Below the pieces are notes generated by a model. The model was not told the DNA's origin. It saw only the letters and a program-made list of their open reading frames with translations, and ran no database searches. From Pseudomonadales bacterium (lineage in GTDB: Bacteria > Pseudomonadota > Gammaproteobacteria > Pseudomonadales > Azotimanducaceae), in contig JANQPF010000016.1 of NCBI GenBank assembly GCA_028285415.1, positions 1-55,976 of the forward strand: DNA of 55,976 nucleotides, given 5' to 3'. Position 1 is the first letter of the stretch. The number at the start of each line of letters is the position of its first letter. Below are positions 46,982 to 53,745 of the stretch, piece by piece. Made by a program: the position numbers and the translations under genes.

Positions 46982-47338
46982 ATGATCAAGGTCCTCCACT
47001 TCAGCCTCGCCTTTCTCACCGCCTCGAGCTTCGTCATTCGTCTGGGTTGGTCTTATGTTGCGCCGGATCTCCTCCAGGAGAAGTGGGTACGAATTGCGCC
47101 GCATGTCATCGACACGCTGCTGCTCATCTTGGGTCTGTGGCTTGCGAGTCAGCTGGCCGGGGGCATCTGGCAGGGCTGGCTGATTGCGAAGATGGTGGGC
47201 CTTCTGGCGTACATCGGTTTCGGGGTGCTGGCGCTGCGCGGCTCTGGTGCCGTGAAAACGCTGGGTGCGGTGGGGGCGCTGTTGTCGGTGACCTATATCT
47301 TTCTGGTGGCGTTCACCCGGCAGGTGCTGCCGGTTTAA
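46982..47338 (+). CDS. SirB2-type membrane protein, 118 aa
   Basis: Four hydrophobic helices fill the whole protein (VLHFSLAFLTASSFVIRLGW, IDTLLLILGLWLASQL, LIAKMVGLLAYIGFGVLALR, AVGALLSVTYIFLVAFTRQ), a pattern typical of SirB2. SirB was named in Salmonella for effects on invasion gene expression, but the function of SirB2 itself is not settled. Its stop codon overlaps the convergent hypothetical gene stop. No strong Shine-Dalgarno sequence precedes the ATG. Confidence 0.8.
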   Translation: MIKVLHFSLAFLTASSFVIRLGWSYVAPDLLQEKWVRIAPHVIDTLLLILGLWLASQLAGGIWQGWLIAKMVGLLAYIGFGVLALRGSGAVKTLGAVGALLSVTYIFLVAFTRQVLPV

Positions 47339-48378
47339 CCCGGCGGCGCCGCGCGTGCCGCCAGCGCGCGCACCAGTTCCAGACGATTCTCCACGTCTGC
47401 GACGATGCCGCGGCTCACGACGCCGCGGAGCAGGCGGTTCAGCTTGCCATCGAAGCTCAGATGCTCGACGAGCACAAAGTAACGACCCGGAACGCCTAGC
47501 GCGTCCTCTTCCAGCAGCGCACCGAAACTCGCGCGGCCGCCGAAGTAGTGGTTCGCGTAAATGGTTTTTATCGCAAATAGATACTGCAGCTGCGGGTTAT
47601 CGGGTCGAATCGACAACGCATGGTTGACCGTCAGCGTGGGCCGGTGTCCGAAGTCCAGCACGGACCAGAACATGAAGTCAGCCAGGGCGCCCTCGGGAGG
47701 CGGTGCCGGGTATTCCTGCAGATAACGTATGACCTCGGGTACCAGCTGCGGCGCTGATGAAATGCTCTGCAACGCAGTCTGATAACCCGTAGCCGCGTGT
47801 AACGCATCTGCCTTGTCGCGATAGACCCAGAGTGCGTCGTCTCCCCGCTCACGGTAGCTGCTTACCATATCAACGAGGGCTGAACGGTAGGTGCGCGAAA
47901 ACGTTTCCGCATGATCCGGCCACCGGTAAGGCAGGGCCGTCAGGGTGTTGATGAGATGGACCGGCAGTTTCATGCGGCATTTGTCGAGCTTGCAGCTGCG
48001 CAGCGCCTTTTGTTGCGTTTTGGTCAGCTTGAGCCGTGCGAACGTGGTCTCATCTGGTGGGTCTGGGATGAGCGACAGGTTACGCACGCTTGCCGGAAGC
48101 AGTGCCTGCGGGATGTCGTCGATGTTGGCAGCCGCGAGGTGCAACGCCCGCGGCGTGGTTTCCATGCGAACCACGCCGATGATTGCAAGATTGCGGGAGC
48201 GATCCGCTACCGGCAGCTCTTTTGCCAGCACGGCATTGCCGAGACGGGCCAGGTCACTCTGTTTGATGTCCGACTCGGTGCGCAGAAGATTGGCGAGCTC
48301 ACCGGCGCCGTAGGCTGCAGCGCTCATCTGCAGAGTGACCAGCGCCACCACGAAGAGACAAGGAACGTGTTTGTTCAA
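47335..48378 (-). CDS. hypothetical exported protein, 347 aa
   Basis: I recognise no family. A signal-peptide-like start (HVPCLFVVALVTLQMSAAAYG) is followed by a soluble alpha/beta chain with two Cys near SCKLDKC, and repeated helix-rich segments (AETFSRTYRSALVDMVSSY, ALWVYRDKADALHAATGYQ) up to EHLSFDGKLNRLLRGVVSRG. It probably acts in the periplasm or at the outer membrane. I start it at the TTG at 48378, which overlaps the stop of the small gene by four bases (TTGA); an ATG just upstream of SAAAYG is the alternative. Both small genes and the YceI gene may form one transcript. Confidence 0.6.
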   Translation of the reverse strand: MNKHVPCLFVVALVTLQMSAAAYGAGELANLLRTESDIKQSDLARLGNAVLAKELPVADRSRNLAIIGVVRMETTPRALHLAAANIDDIPQALLPASVRNLSLIPDPPDETTFARLKLTKTQQKALRSCKLDKCRMKLPVHLINTLTALPYRWPDHAETFSRTYRSALVDMVSSYRERGDDALWVYRDKADALHAATGYQTALQSISSAPQLVPEVIRYLQEYPAPPPEGALADFMFWSVLDFGHRPTLTVNHALSIRPDNPQLQYLFAIKTIYANHYFGGRASFGALLEEDALGVPGRYFVLVEHLSFDGKLNRLLRGVVSRGIVADVENRLELVRALAARAAPPG

Positions 48379-48584
48379 ACGTCCTTCTTGAGCGCATCGA
48401 GCGCGGCGAGCAGCTCGTCGCTGTGCATGTCGATCTGACCCTGGGCAAACCAGGTGGCCTGCTCTGCGTTGTTGAAACGATTGTTTGCCGCCTGGCGTTT
48501 GATCACGCCGGCGCGCGGGCTGCTGATGACGAGCACGCCGTCCACGAGCTCCCACAGATAGTCACCGTGCTGGCCGGCGTACAT
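48375..48584 (-). CDS. small hypothetical protein, 69 aa
   Basis: The short soluble product starts MYAGQHGDYLWELVDGVLVI and ends SDELLAALDALKKD. No family is recognised. Its ATG shares one base with the YceI stop (TAATG) and its stop overlaps the TTG start of the next gene, so it is tightly coupled on both sides. The coupling is the main reason to believe it is real. Confidence 0.55.
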   Translation of the reverse strand: MYAGQHGDYLWELVDGVLVISSPRAGVIKRQAANNRFNNAEQATWFAQGQIDMHSDELLAALDALKKDV

Positions 48585-49174
48585 TACTCGCTGCGGCTGA
48601 ACGTCAGTACAAACGAAACCGGGACGGCCTGGCTGATGTTCGAAAGGCCTGCAAGCTCGCGCAGCTTCTCAACGCCCGCGCCGAGACCCACCGCGGCTGC
48701 GGTCAGCACGATCGGCCGTGTGGACGTGACAATCAGCGTCTCCTCGTCCAGGCGCGCCGCCACCACCTGCGCCGCTATGGGAACCGCTTTGTCCTTGATG
48801 GTGAGAATGGCGTCTACGTCCAGCTGACGGGTGGCGCCCTGGCTGAGCCCCGCCAGATCCTGCGGATTCAGTGCGGCGTTGATGGTTGCCCTCGGGAAGA
48901 GGTTCGTTTCGAACAGGAATTCCTGCATGCGTTCGTTGCGAATGGGAATCAGCGTTTCCACAGAGGCGAGGTTGATGTCCACCTGGAATGCGCCGCCGCT
49001 GCTGATTGTGCCTTCGAGCTGGCCGAAGGTATGCGTTTCCGCGATGTCGGTCGCTTTGATGGAGATGAAACTCAGCTCTGAACGATCGTTGTCCAGCGCC
49101 CAGTTGGCGAGAGCGGCTGGAGCCAGAAAGATCGATAACAAGATAGCTAACGAGGCTGACGTACGTTCGCGCAT
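48584..49174 (-). CDS. YceI-family periplasmic protein, 196 aa
   Basis: A signal peptide (SASLAILLSIFLAPAALA) leads into the lipocalin-like YceI fold: NDRSELSFISIKATDIAETH, TFGQLEGTISSGGAFQVDIN, RMQEFLFETNLFPRATINA and LTIKDKAVPIAAQVVA. YceI proteins bind isoprenoid quinones or other lipids in the periplasm. AAGGGA lies about eight bases before the ATG at 49174; the frame open to 49375 is untranslated leader. It is the first gene of a coupled trio with the 69- and 347-residue proteins. Confidence 0.85.
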   Translation of the reverse strand: MRERTSASLAILLSIFLAPAALANWALDNDRSELSFISIKATDIAETHTFGQLEGTISSGGAFQVDINLASVETLIPIRNERMQEFLFETNLFPRATINAALNPQDLAGLSQGATRQLDVDAILTIKDKAVPIAAQVVAARLDEETLIVTSTRPIVLTAAAVGLGAGVEKLRELAGLSNISQAVPVSFVLTFSRSE

Positions 49175-49272
49175 GTCGACGTCCCTTGGTTGTCCGTGCG
49201 GCGAGTATATACGCCGCCATCCGCGCTCACTACGTATCCGCTGTTCCAGGATGGTGCATGTCCAACGATCGA

Positions 49273-49289
49273 TGCGCCGTTCTGGCGCA
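49273..49289. promoter_or_regulatory. inverted repeat, possible enhancer-binding-protein site
   Basis: TGCGCC and GGCGCA flank a five-base spacer and form a perfect dyad. Its centre lies about 97 bp upstream of the predicted sigma54 start, the usual position for an upstream activating site. The protein that would bind it is not encoded in the window. Confidence 0.4.
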
Positions 49290-49321
49290 GCGTGACATGG
49301 ACGGTCAGCGCTGAGGGCCGT

Positions 49322-49334
49322 TAAGTCATTGATT
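49322..49334 (-). promoter_or_regulatory. IHF-site match
   Basis: The minus strand reads AATCAATGACTTA, an exact fit to the IHF consensus WATCAA-N4-TTR. It lies between the upstream dyad and the sigma54 promoter, where DNA bending would bring the activator to the polymerase. A 13-base degenerate match alone is weak; the position gives it weight. Confidence 0.5.
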
Positions 49335-49351
49335 TTCGGGTGCAAAGGATG

Positions 49352-49368
49352 TTGGCACGGCAGTTGCA
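49352..49368 (+). promoter_or_regulatory. sigma54 (RpoN) -24/-12 promoter for the acyltransferase gene
   Basis: TTGGCACGGCAGTTGCA matches the RpoN consensus YTGGCACG-N4-TTGCW at every defined base, with the GG and GC pairs correctly spaced. Transcription would start near 49378, giving a leader of about 70 bases before the ATG at 49450. An IHF match and a dyad lie upstream, completing the classical arrangement. Confidence 0.85.
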
Positions 49369-49449
49369 CCCACACCGGTCAAGAGACGTAACGACAACGG
49401 CGTGGTGAGGGGCCACAACAGACAGGTTAATCAACGAGCAGGAAGCAAC

Positions 49450-50235
49450 ATGACTATCGTGAATCTGACAGAGGCGCCTGCCGCACCGCGGCAGAAGATT
49501 GTCCCGAAGCTATATGAGACGGACAGCGACAAGTATGCGGGTCCGCATCGCTGGCAGATTCAACCCTGGGCGAAGCTCATACGCAGAGCCTGGCGCCACC
49601 GTGCGTATACACGCTGGACCGAAGCAGCCTGTGAACGTATTGACGTTGCGGGGCTCGAGCACCTCAATGACCTCAGCGGCCCCGCCGTGTTCGTTGCCAA
49701 TCACCAGAGTCATCTCGACACGCTGATCACTCAGGCGGCGTTGCCTGAATCCGTCAAACGCAAACTCTTCTACGGCGCAGCGCAGGACCGCTGGTTCGTG
49801 AAAGGGAAAAAGAAGCTGGTCCTCAAACCCTGGTACCAGTCCCTTGCGCTTGGCACGTTTCCCATTATTCGGGGTGGCGGCAAAGATGCGCTGAGCTACG
49901 CGCACTGGCTACTGCAGCGCGGTCAGCACGTCTTCCTCTTCCCCGAAGGCACACGCGCCACCGGTGATGATCTGGGTGCCTTCAAGCACGGAGCGACGCT
50001 GCTTGCCATCGAGAATGCCGTCCCGATCGTGCCGATTTACCTGGGTGGGCTCAAAAAGATGCGGCCGAAAGGCACTCAGGACGTCGTGCGCGGAGTCGCG
50101 TCTCTGGAAGTTCTGCCCCCCATCGAGTTTTCAACCGGGAGTGACGTGGCAGCGGCGACCGAGACGATTCGGCGTCGACTGAACCGCGTTCACTCGCGTC
50201 GTCAACAGGAGAAGATTTTCCGAGAGGCTGCATAG
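49450..50235 (+). CDS. 1-acyl-sn-glycerol-3-phosphate acyltransferase (PlsC) family protein, 261 aa
   Basis: This is a predicted acyl-CoA or acyl-ACP dependent lipid acyltransferase. Block I is NHQSHLD (His85, Asp90, the HX4D catalytic pair), block II lies in IIRGGGKDALSY, and block III is FLFPEGTRATGDD near residue 160. Block IV is VPIVPIYLGGL. No clear membrane helix is visible, so it is peripheral or soluble. AGGAAG precedes the ATG at 49450, which is preferred over the GTG at 49402. It is a single-gene unit with its own sigma54 promoter and a terminator at 50344. The lipid acceptor is unknown. Confidence 0.9.
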   Translation: MTIVNLTEAPAAPRQKIVPKLYETDSDKYAGPHRWQIQPWAKLIRRAWRHRAYTRWTEAACERIDVAGLEHLNDLSGPAVFVANHQSHLDTLITQAALPESVKRKLFYGAAQDRWFVKGKKKLVLKPWYQSLALGTFPIIRGGGKDALSYAHWLLQRGQHVFLFPEGTRATGDDLGAFKHGATLLAIENAVPIVPIYLGGLKKMRPKGTQDVVRGVASLEVLPPIEFSTGSDVAAATETIRRRLNRVHSRRQQEKIFREAA

Positions 50236-50343
50236 ACCGACAGGTTGCGCGCCATAACGCGGCCGTAGACTGTTGCAACTCCAATTGTTCCTCTCTCCAG
50301 ATAGGCTCCCTTAACAGAGAGCCGGGCCACTCGGAAAACTCAG

Positions 50344-50377
50344 CGCCCCCTTTCGTCAGATCGGGGGCGTTTTTTTT
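50344..50377 (+). terminator. rho-independent terminator of the acyltransferase gene
   Basis: CGCCCCC (50344-50350) pairs with GGGGGCG (50363-50369), followed by eight T residues on the plus strand. It lies 108 bp after the acyltransferase stop and nine bases before the convergent acyl-CoA dehydrogenase stop. The C-rich arm with only a few A residues on the other side makes it mainly a plus-strand terminator. Confidence 0.85.
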
Positions 50378-50385
50378 GCGTGGAC

Positions 50386-51549
50386 TCAGCCGTCCAGCGT
50401 GCGGCTGATGAGTTCTTTCATGATCTCGTTGGTGCCGCCGTAGATTTTCTGCACGCGCGCATCTTTGTACATCCGCGAGATGGGATACTCGTCCATATAG
50501 CCGGCGCCGCCGTGCAGTTGCAGGCACTCGTCGACAATTTCGCACTGCTTCTGGGTGGTCCAGTACTTCGCCATGGAGGCGGTTGCGGCATCGAGCTCAC
50601 CGTTGACGTGCTTGATCAGACACTGGTCGACGAACGTGCGTGCAATGAGTGCTTCAGTCTTGCACTCAGCCAGCTTGAATTTGGTGTTCTGAAAATCGAG
50701 CACGCGCTGACCGAATGCCTGACGCTCCTTGACGAAATCGAGGGTGTAGCCGAGCGCGCGTTCCATCTCGACCACGGCTGCCTGGGCAATGTTCAGCCGC
50801 TCCTGGGGCAGCTGCTGCATGAGCTGAATGAAACCGCGGCCTTCCTCCTCGCCCAGGCGGTTGGCCTGTGGGACGCGGCAGTCTTCGAAAAAGAGCTCGG
50901 ACGTATCTGCGGCGTGCTGGCCGAGCTTCTTGAGATTCCGCCCGCGCTTGAAACCCGGGGTGTCCGCCTCGACCACAATCAGGCTGATGCCTTTGCCGCC
51001 AAGACCGGGGTCCGTTTTGGCAACGACAATCACCAGCCCGCAGTTCTGGCCGTTGCTGATGTAGGTTTTCGAGCCGTTGATGACGTAGTCGTCGCCGTCT
51101 TTGATGGCGGTGGTGCGCACCGCCTGCAGATCGGAGCCGGTGTCTGGCTCCGTCATGGCAATGGCGCCGACCGTCTCTCCCGTCGCCATCGTCGGCAGCC
51201 AGCGCTGCTTCTGCGCTTCGCTACCGTAGTTGAGGATGTAGGGAGCGACAATCTGGCTGTGCACCTGGTTGCCGAGGCCAAGAACCCCGGCGCGCAGCTG
51301 CTCTTCCGTGATCACCGTTTCGTGCAGGTACGAGCCGCCACCGCCGCCGTACTCGACGGGCATCTCAGCGCACAGGAATCCGGCGGCGCCGGCTTTGCGC
51401 CAGGCCTCCAGCGGCACGACGCCGGCTTCGTCCCAGGCGTCGTTGTGCGGCTGCATCTCCGTGGTAAAAAACTTGCGCGCTGCGTCCTGCAGCATCGTCA
51501 GCTCTTCGGTCAGCCAGGGGGATTCGTAGTTCTCGAAAATTGCGGTCAT
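50386..51549 (-). CDS. acyl-CoA dehydrogenase, long-chain type, 387 aa
   Basis: This is an FAD-dependent acyl-CoA dehydrogenase. AIAMTEPDTGSDLQAVRTTA and ELFFEDCRVPQANRLGEE are the usual middle-domain motifs. The C-terminal QKIYGGTNEIMKELISRT has Gly where MCAD/SCAD carry the catalytic Glu (IYEGT); instead LPQERLNIAQAAV has a Glu at the place of the base in LCAD, so a long- or branched-chain type enzyme is likely. AGAGGA decides the ATG at 51549. It follows the SMP-30 gene on the same strand after 20 bp. Confidence 0.9.
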   Translation of the reverse strand: MTAIFENYESPWLTEELTMLQDAARKFFTTEMQPHNDAWDEAGVVPLEAWRKAGAAGFLCAEMPVEYGGGGGSYLHETVITEEQLRAGVLGLGNQVHSQIVAPYILNYGSEAQKQRWLPTMATGETVGAIAMTEPDTGSDLQAVRTTAIKDGDDYVINGSKTYISNGQNCGLVIVVAKTDPGLGGKGISLIVVEADTPGFKRGRNLKKLGQHAADTSELFFEDCRVPQANRLGEEEGRGFIQLMQQLPQERLNIAQAAVVEMERALGYTLDFVKERQAFGQRVLDFQNTKFKLAECKTEALIARTFVDQCLIKHVNGELDAATASMAKYWTTQKQCEIVDECLQLHGGAGYMDEYPISRMYKDARVQKIYGGTNEIMKELISRTLDG

Positions 51550-51569
51550 CGGAAGTCCTCTGTGGATTG

Positions 51570-52421
51570 CTATGGCCAACCGGCTTTCGGATAGGGCGCG
51601 TCGAAGACTTCAACGCGGGCGTCCCGGTTGGCGCGGCATTCGGGTGGATTGGACGAAGTGGATGTCAGCACATACAGCTTGTCGTCCCCGTTCGGGGCGC
51701 GCCCAATCATACAGGCAAAAGCGCCTCTCGAGAGTGGGATCCGGTGGGTGACCTCTCCACCTTCCACCTGGCGGATACATTCGTTGCTGGTGGGCGAGGC
51801 GCTCCAGATGCCGCCGTTGGTGTCGAGACAGATACCGTCCGGTACGGCACCCTCAGGCAGCTCAGCCCAGACACGTTTGTGATTCAAGGTGCCGTCAGCT
51901 GCGATATCGAATGCGCTCAGCCGACCGCCGAAGCTCTCGCCCACAATCAGCGTACGGCCGTCAGCCGTGATCACGGTGCCGTTCGGAAACATCAGATCGT
52001 CGTCCTCTACGTGGATACTGCCGTCGGCATCGACGCGGATGAGCTCCGCGGGGCGGGGTTTCCCGCCCTGGTGCAGATCGAAGCCGAAGTTGCCCACGTA
52101 GGCGCGGCCGGCGTCGTCGACGACCATGTCATTGCAATACCAGCTGGCGTGCGCGCTGAGGTCGGCGTGCACGGTCAGGTCTGAGCCGTCGAAGCGAAGC
52201 AGCTGTCGTTTGGTCATGCCGACAATGAGAAGATCGCCGTCGGGCAGCCATCCCAGACCCGAAGGCTGGTCGTCGGGCAGCGCCACGACAACCGTGGCAT
52301 CGCCCTCGGGCGTGACCTTCAGCACCTCCTGAGCGTGCATATCGGACAGGAACAACGCATCGTCGCGCCAGCGTGGGCCTTCGCCGAAACATAGACCGTC
52401 TATGAGAATCTGTTCTGTCAT
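51570..52421 (-). CDS. SMP-30/gluconolactonase/LRE family protein, 283 aa
   Basis: This is a six-bladed beta-propeller hydrolase of the lactonase group. FGEGPRWRDDALFLSDMHAQ gives the first metal-binding Glu, PSGLGWLPDGDLLIVGM is a blade signature, WYCNDMVVDDAGRAYVGNFG has the Asn-Asp pair for the metal, and FPNGTVITADGRTLIVGESF follows. Lactone or sugar-lactone hydrolysis is the family role. GGGAGG four bases before the ATG at 52421 supports the start. It is the first gene of a two-gene unit with the acyl-CoA dehydrogenase. Confidence 0.9.
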   Translation of the reverse strand: MTEQILIDGLCFGEGPRWRDDALFLSDMHAQEVLKVTPEGDATVVVALPDDQPSGLGWLPDGDLLIVGMTKRQLLRFDGSDLTVHADLSAHASWYCNDMVVDDAGRAYVGNFGFDLHQGGKPRPAELIRVDADGSIHVEDDDLMFPNGTVITADGRTLIVGESFGGRLSAFDIAADGTLNHKRVWAELPEGAVPDGICLDTNGGIWSASPTSNECIRQVEGGEVTHRIPLSRGAFACMIGRAPNGDDKLYVLTSTSSNPPECRANRDARVEVFDAPYPKAGWP

Positions 52422-52489
52422 ATCGCCTCCCTTGCGGGGTTAGTGTAGGGGATTTTTACCGGTCTTTTACTAACGGAAGTAGCTTGCTA

Positions 52490-52519
52490 TTGGTGTTGTA
52501 TGGCGCAGCAGCCTATAGT
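52490..52519 (+). promoter_or_regulatory. possible sigma70 promoter of the repeat lipoprotein gene
   Basis: TATAGT at 52514-52519 is a good -10 element; TTGGTG at 52490-52495 is a weak -35 with an 18-base spacer. The start would lie near 52527, giving a short leader with AAGGAGA before the ATG at 52563. The gap from 52422 holds this and little else. Confidence 0.4.
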
Positions 52520-52562
52520 TTGCCGACCAGTTCAGGCTGGACCATTAGATAAGGAGAATGAA

Positions 52563-52946
52563 ATGGCGCTGATTAAGAATTTGACGTGGCTGTTGGTATT
52601 GGTGGGGGTCGTTGCATGTGGGCAATCCAATGACGGCGGCATGTCGGATGCGGTGGATGAAGCGGGTGAGGCAGGCAGCGGTCTGATGGACAGCGCCAGC
52701 GATGCCATGAACGAAGCCGGCAACATGCTCGATGACGCGGTTGATGGCGCATCGGACATGGCTGACGATGCGGTTGATGCGGCACAGGATATGGCTGACG
52801 ACGCGGTTGATGCGGCTCAGGACATGGCTGATGACGTCCAGGATGCCGGCAGCGAAATGCTGCAGGACGCTGAAGACGCCGTCAATGACGGCATGGACGA
52901 CGCCACAGGTGAGCTGGACGATGCGCTGGAAGGATTCAAGAAGTAA
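52563..52946 (+). CDS. acidic lipoprotein with 11-residue repeats, 127 aa
   Basis: The signal peptide ends VVAC, with the lipid-attached Cys at residue 19. The mature part is extremely acidic, rich in Ala, Asp and Met, and from residue 55 consists of 11-residue units (MLDDAVDGASD, MADDAVDAAQD twice, MADDVQDAGSE, MLQDAEDAVND). Such hendecads favour long amphipathic helices, as in LEA-like and apolipoprotein-like proteins. AAGGAGA lies six bases before the ATG at 52563, which decides the start. A terminator follows at 52986. It is probably an abundant small envelope protein of unknown function. Confidence 0.75.
   Translation: MALIKNLTWLLVLVGVVACGQSNDGGMSDAVDEAGEAGSGLMDSASDAMNEAGNMLDDAVDGASDMADDAVDAAQDMADDAVDAAQDMADDVQDAGSEMLQDAEDAVNDGMDDATGELDDALEGFKK
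52725..52889 (+). repeat. five tandem 33-bp coding repeats
   Basis: Five in-frame 33-bp units at 52725, 52758, 52791, 52824 and 52857 encode the hendecads of the lipoprotein. Units two and three encode the same 11 residues with a few silent changes. Copy number may vary between strains. Confidence 0.8.
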
Positions 52947-52985
52947 CGCGCGGCAATTTGCTCAAATAACTCTCTTGCAAGAAAA

Positions 52986-53010
52986 GGGCGCCTCTGAGGC
53001 GCCCTTTTTT
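52986..53010 (+). terminator. rho-independent terminator of the repeat lipoprotein gene
   Basis: GGGCGCC and GGCGCCC form a perfect 7-bp stem around TCTGA, followed by six T residues. Four A residues precede the stem, so it can also end minus-strand transcripts from the glutathione peroxidase gene, whose stop is at 53027. Confidence 0.9.
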
Positions 53011-53026
53011 GTTGCGGCAGATGCCA

Positions 53027-53506
53027 CTACAGATGGTCGGCAAGTCCTGCGCCGATCTCCTCCGGTGTCGTCGGGGGTGCAAACCGAGCCAGCACCGTGC
53101 CGTCGCGTCCGACCAGGAACTTGGTGAAGTTCCACGGGATGTCCGCGTTACCCTCATCGTCTGCCTTGGCGGATTTCAACAGGTTGTAAAGATCGCAGGC
53201 GCCGTCGCCGTTCACTTCGATCTTTGCAAACATTGGAAAGTTGACGTCGTAGTTCGACGTCGCAAATTCCAGGATCTCCTCGTTGCTGCCGGGCTCCTGT
53301 GCGCCGAACTGGTTACATGGGAAAGCCAGCACGGTGAAGCCCTGGTCACTGAATTGTTCCTGCAGAGTACGCAACCCGGCGTACTGGGGAGTGAGGCCTC
53401 AGCGGCTGGCGACGTTGACGACCAGACAGAGCTGGTCCCGGTAGGTCGAAAAATCGACGGCGTTGCCGTTGATGTCAGCCATCGTGAGGTCGTGAAATTG
53501 AGTCAT
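53027..53506 (-). CDS. selenocysteine-containing glutathione peroxidase, 159 aa with in-frame TGA at codon 36
   Basis: The enzyme reduces hydrogen peroxide or organic peroxides with a thiol donor. The frame from the ATG at 53506 (GAGGGAG seven bases upstream) reads LCLVVNVASR, then TGA at 53401-53399, then GLTPQYAGLRTLQEQF in the same frame to a stop at 53027. The TGA sits exactly where glutathione peroxidases have Cys or selenocysteine. The other catalytic residues are present: Gln70 in CNQFGAQEPG and Trp125-Asn126 in IPWNFTKFLVG. A SECIS-like hairpin follows the TGA. Automated callers would split it into two fragments. The length of about 160 is normal. No sel genes are in the window. Confidence 0.88.
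53366..53385 (-). promoter_or_regulatory. bacterial SECIS-like hairpin downstream of the TGA
   Basis: On the coding strand AGTACGC and GCGTACT form a perfect 7-bp stem around CGGGTT. The stem begins 13 bases after the TGA, so the loop lies 21-26 bases after it, within the range known for bacterial SECIS elements, and a G is near the 5' side of the loop as usual. It would bind SelB and direct selenocysteine insertion. Confidence 0.65.
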
Positions 53507-53553
53507 TTTGCGGCTCCCTCTCGTGATGTGGTGGTCCGTTAGCGGCCGGGGTT

Positions 53554-53588
53554 GATAGTAGCGCCGTTCCCGGGATCTGGGTACTATC
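53554..53588. promoter_or_regulatory. symmetric dyad between the peroxidase and thiolase genes
   Basis: GATAGTA (53554-53560) and TACTATC (53582-53588) are inverted arms centred on the palindrome TCCCGGGA (53568-53575). It lies 48 bp upstream of the peroxidase ATG and could be an operator. TACTAT on the minus strand is also a possible -10 element. Confidence 0.35.
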
Positions 53589-53671
53589 CGCAGGGTCTGG
53601 GGATCATCAATACCACGTTTGGAACCGCGAACTGCGGTGTGGCGACTTTGCGCGTCGACGCGCGCGACCAC

Positions 53672-53716
53672 GATCTTCACACGATCTTCATACAGAAGAG
53701 ATCTTCACACAGAAGA
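53672..53716 (+). repeat. three tandem GATCTTCAyAC repeats in the thiolase leader
   Basis: GATCTTCACAC (53672), GATCTTCATACAGAAGA (53683) and GATCTTCACACAGAAGA (53700) are head-to-tail copies ending 30 bp before the thiolase ATG. They could be repeated regulator sites or a slippage-derived leader. The rest of 53589-53671 shows no gene. Confidence 0.55.
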
Positions 53717-53745
53717 AAAGACGTTAAGCAAATGAGGAGAACGCA

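Noticed and set aside
50380-51594. A 404-codon plus-strand frame opposite an acyl-CoA dehydrogenase
   Set aside because: The minus-strand dehydrogenase is unmistakable; the plus-strand product has no family features.
53399-53680. Two separate short genes or a frameshifted glutathione peroxidase pseudogene
   Set aside because: Both halves are in the same reading frame, with a single TGA at the catalytic position and a SECIS-like hairpin behind it, so no frameshift is needed.
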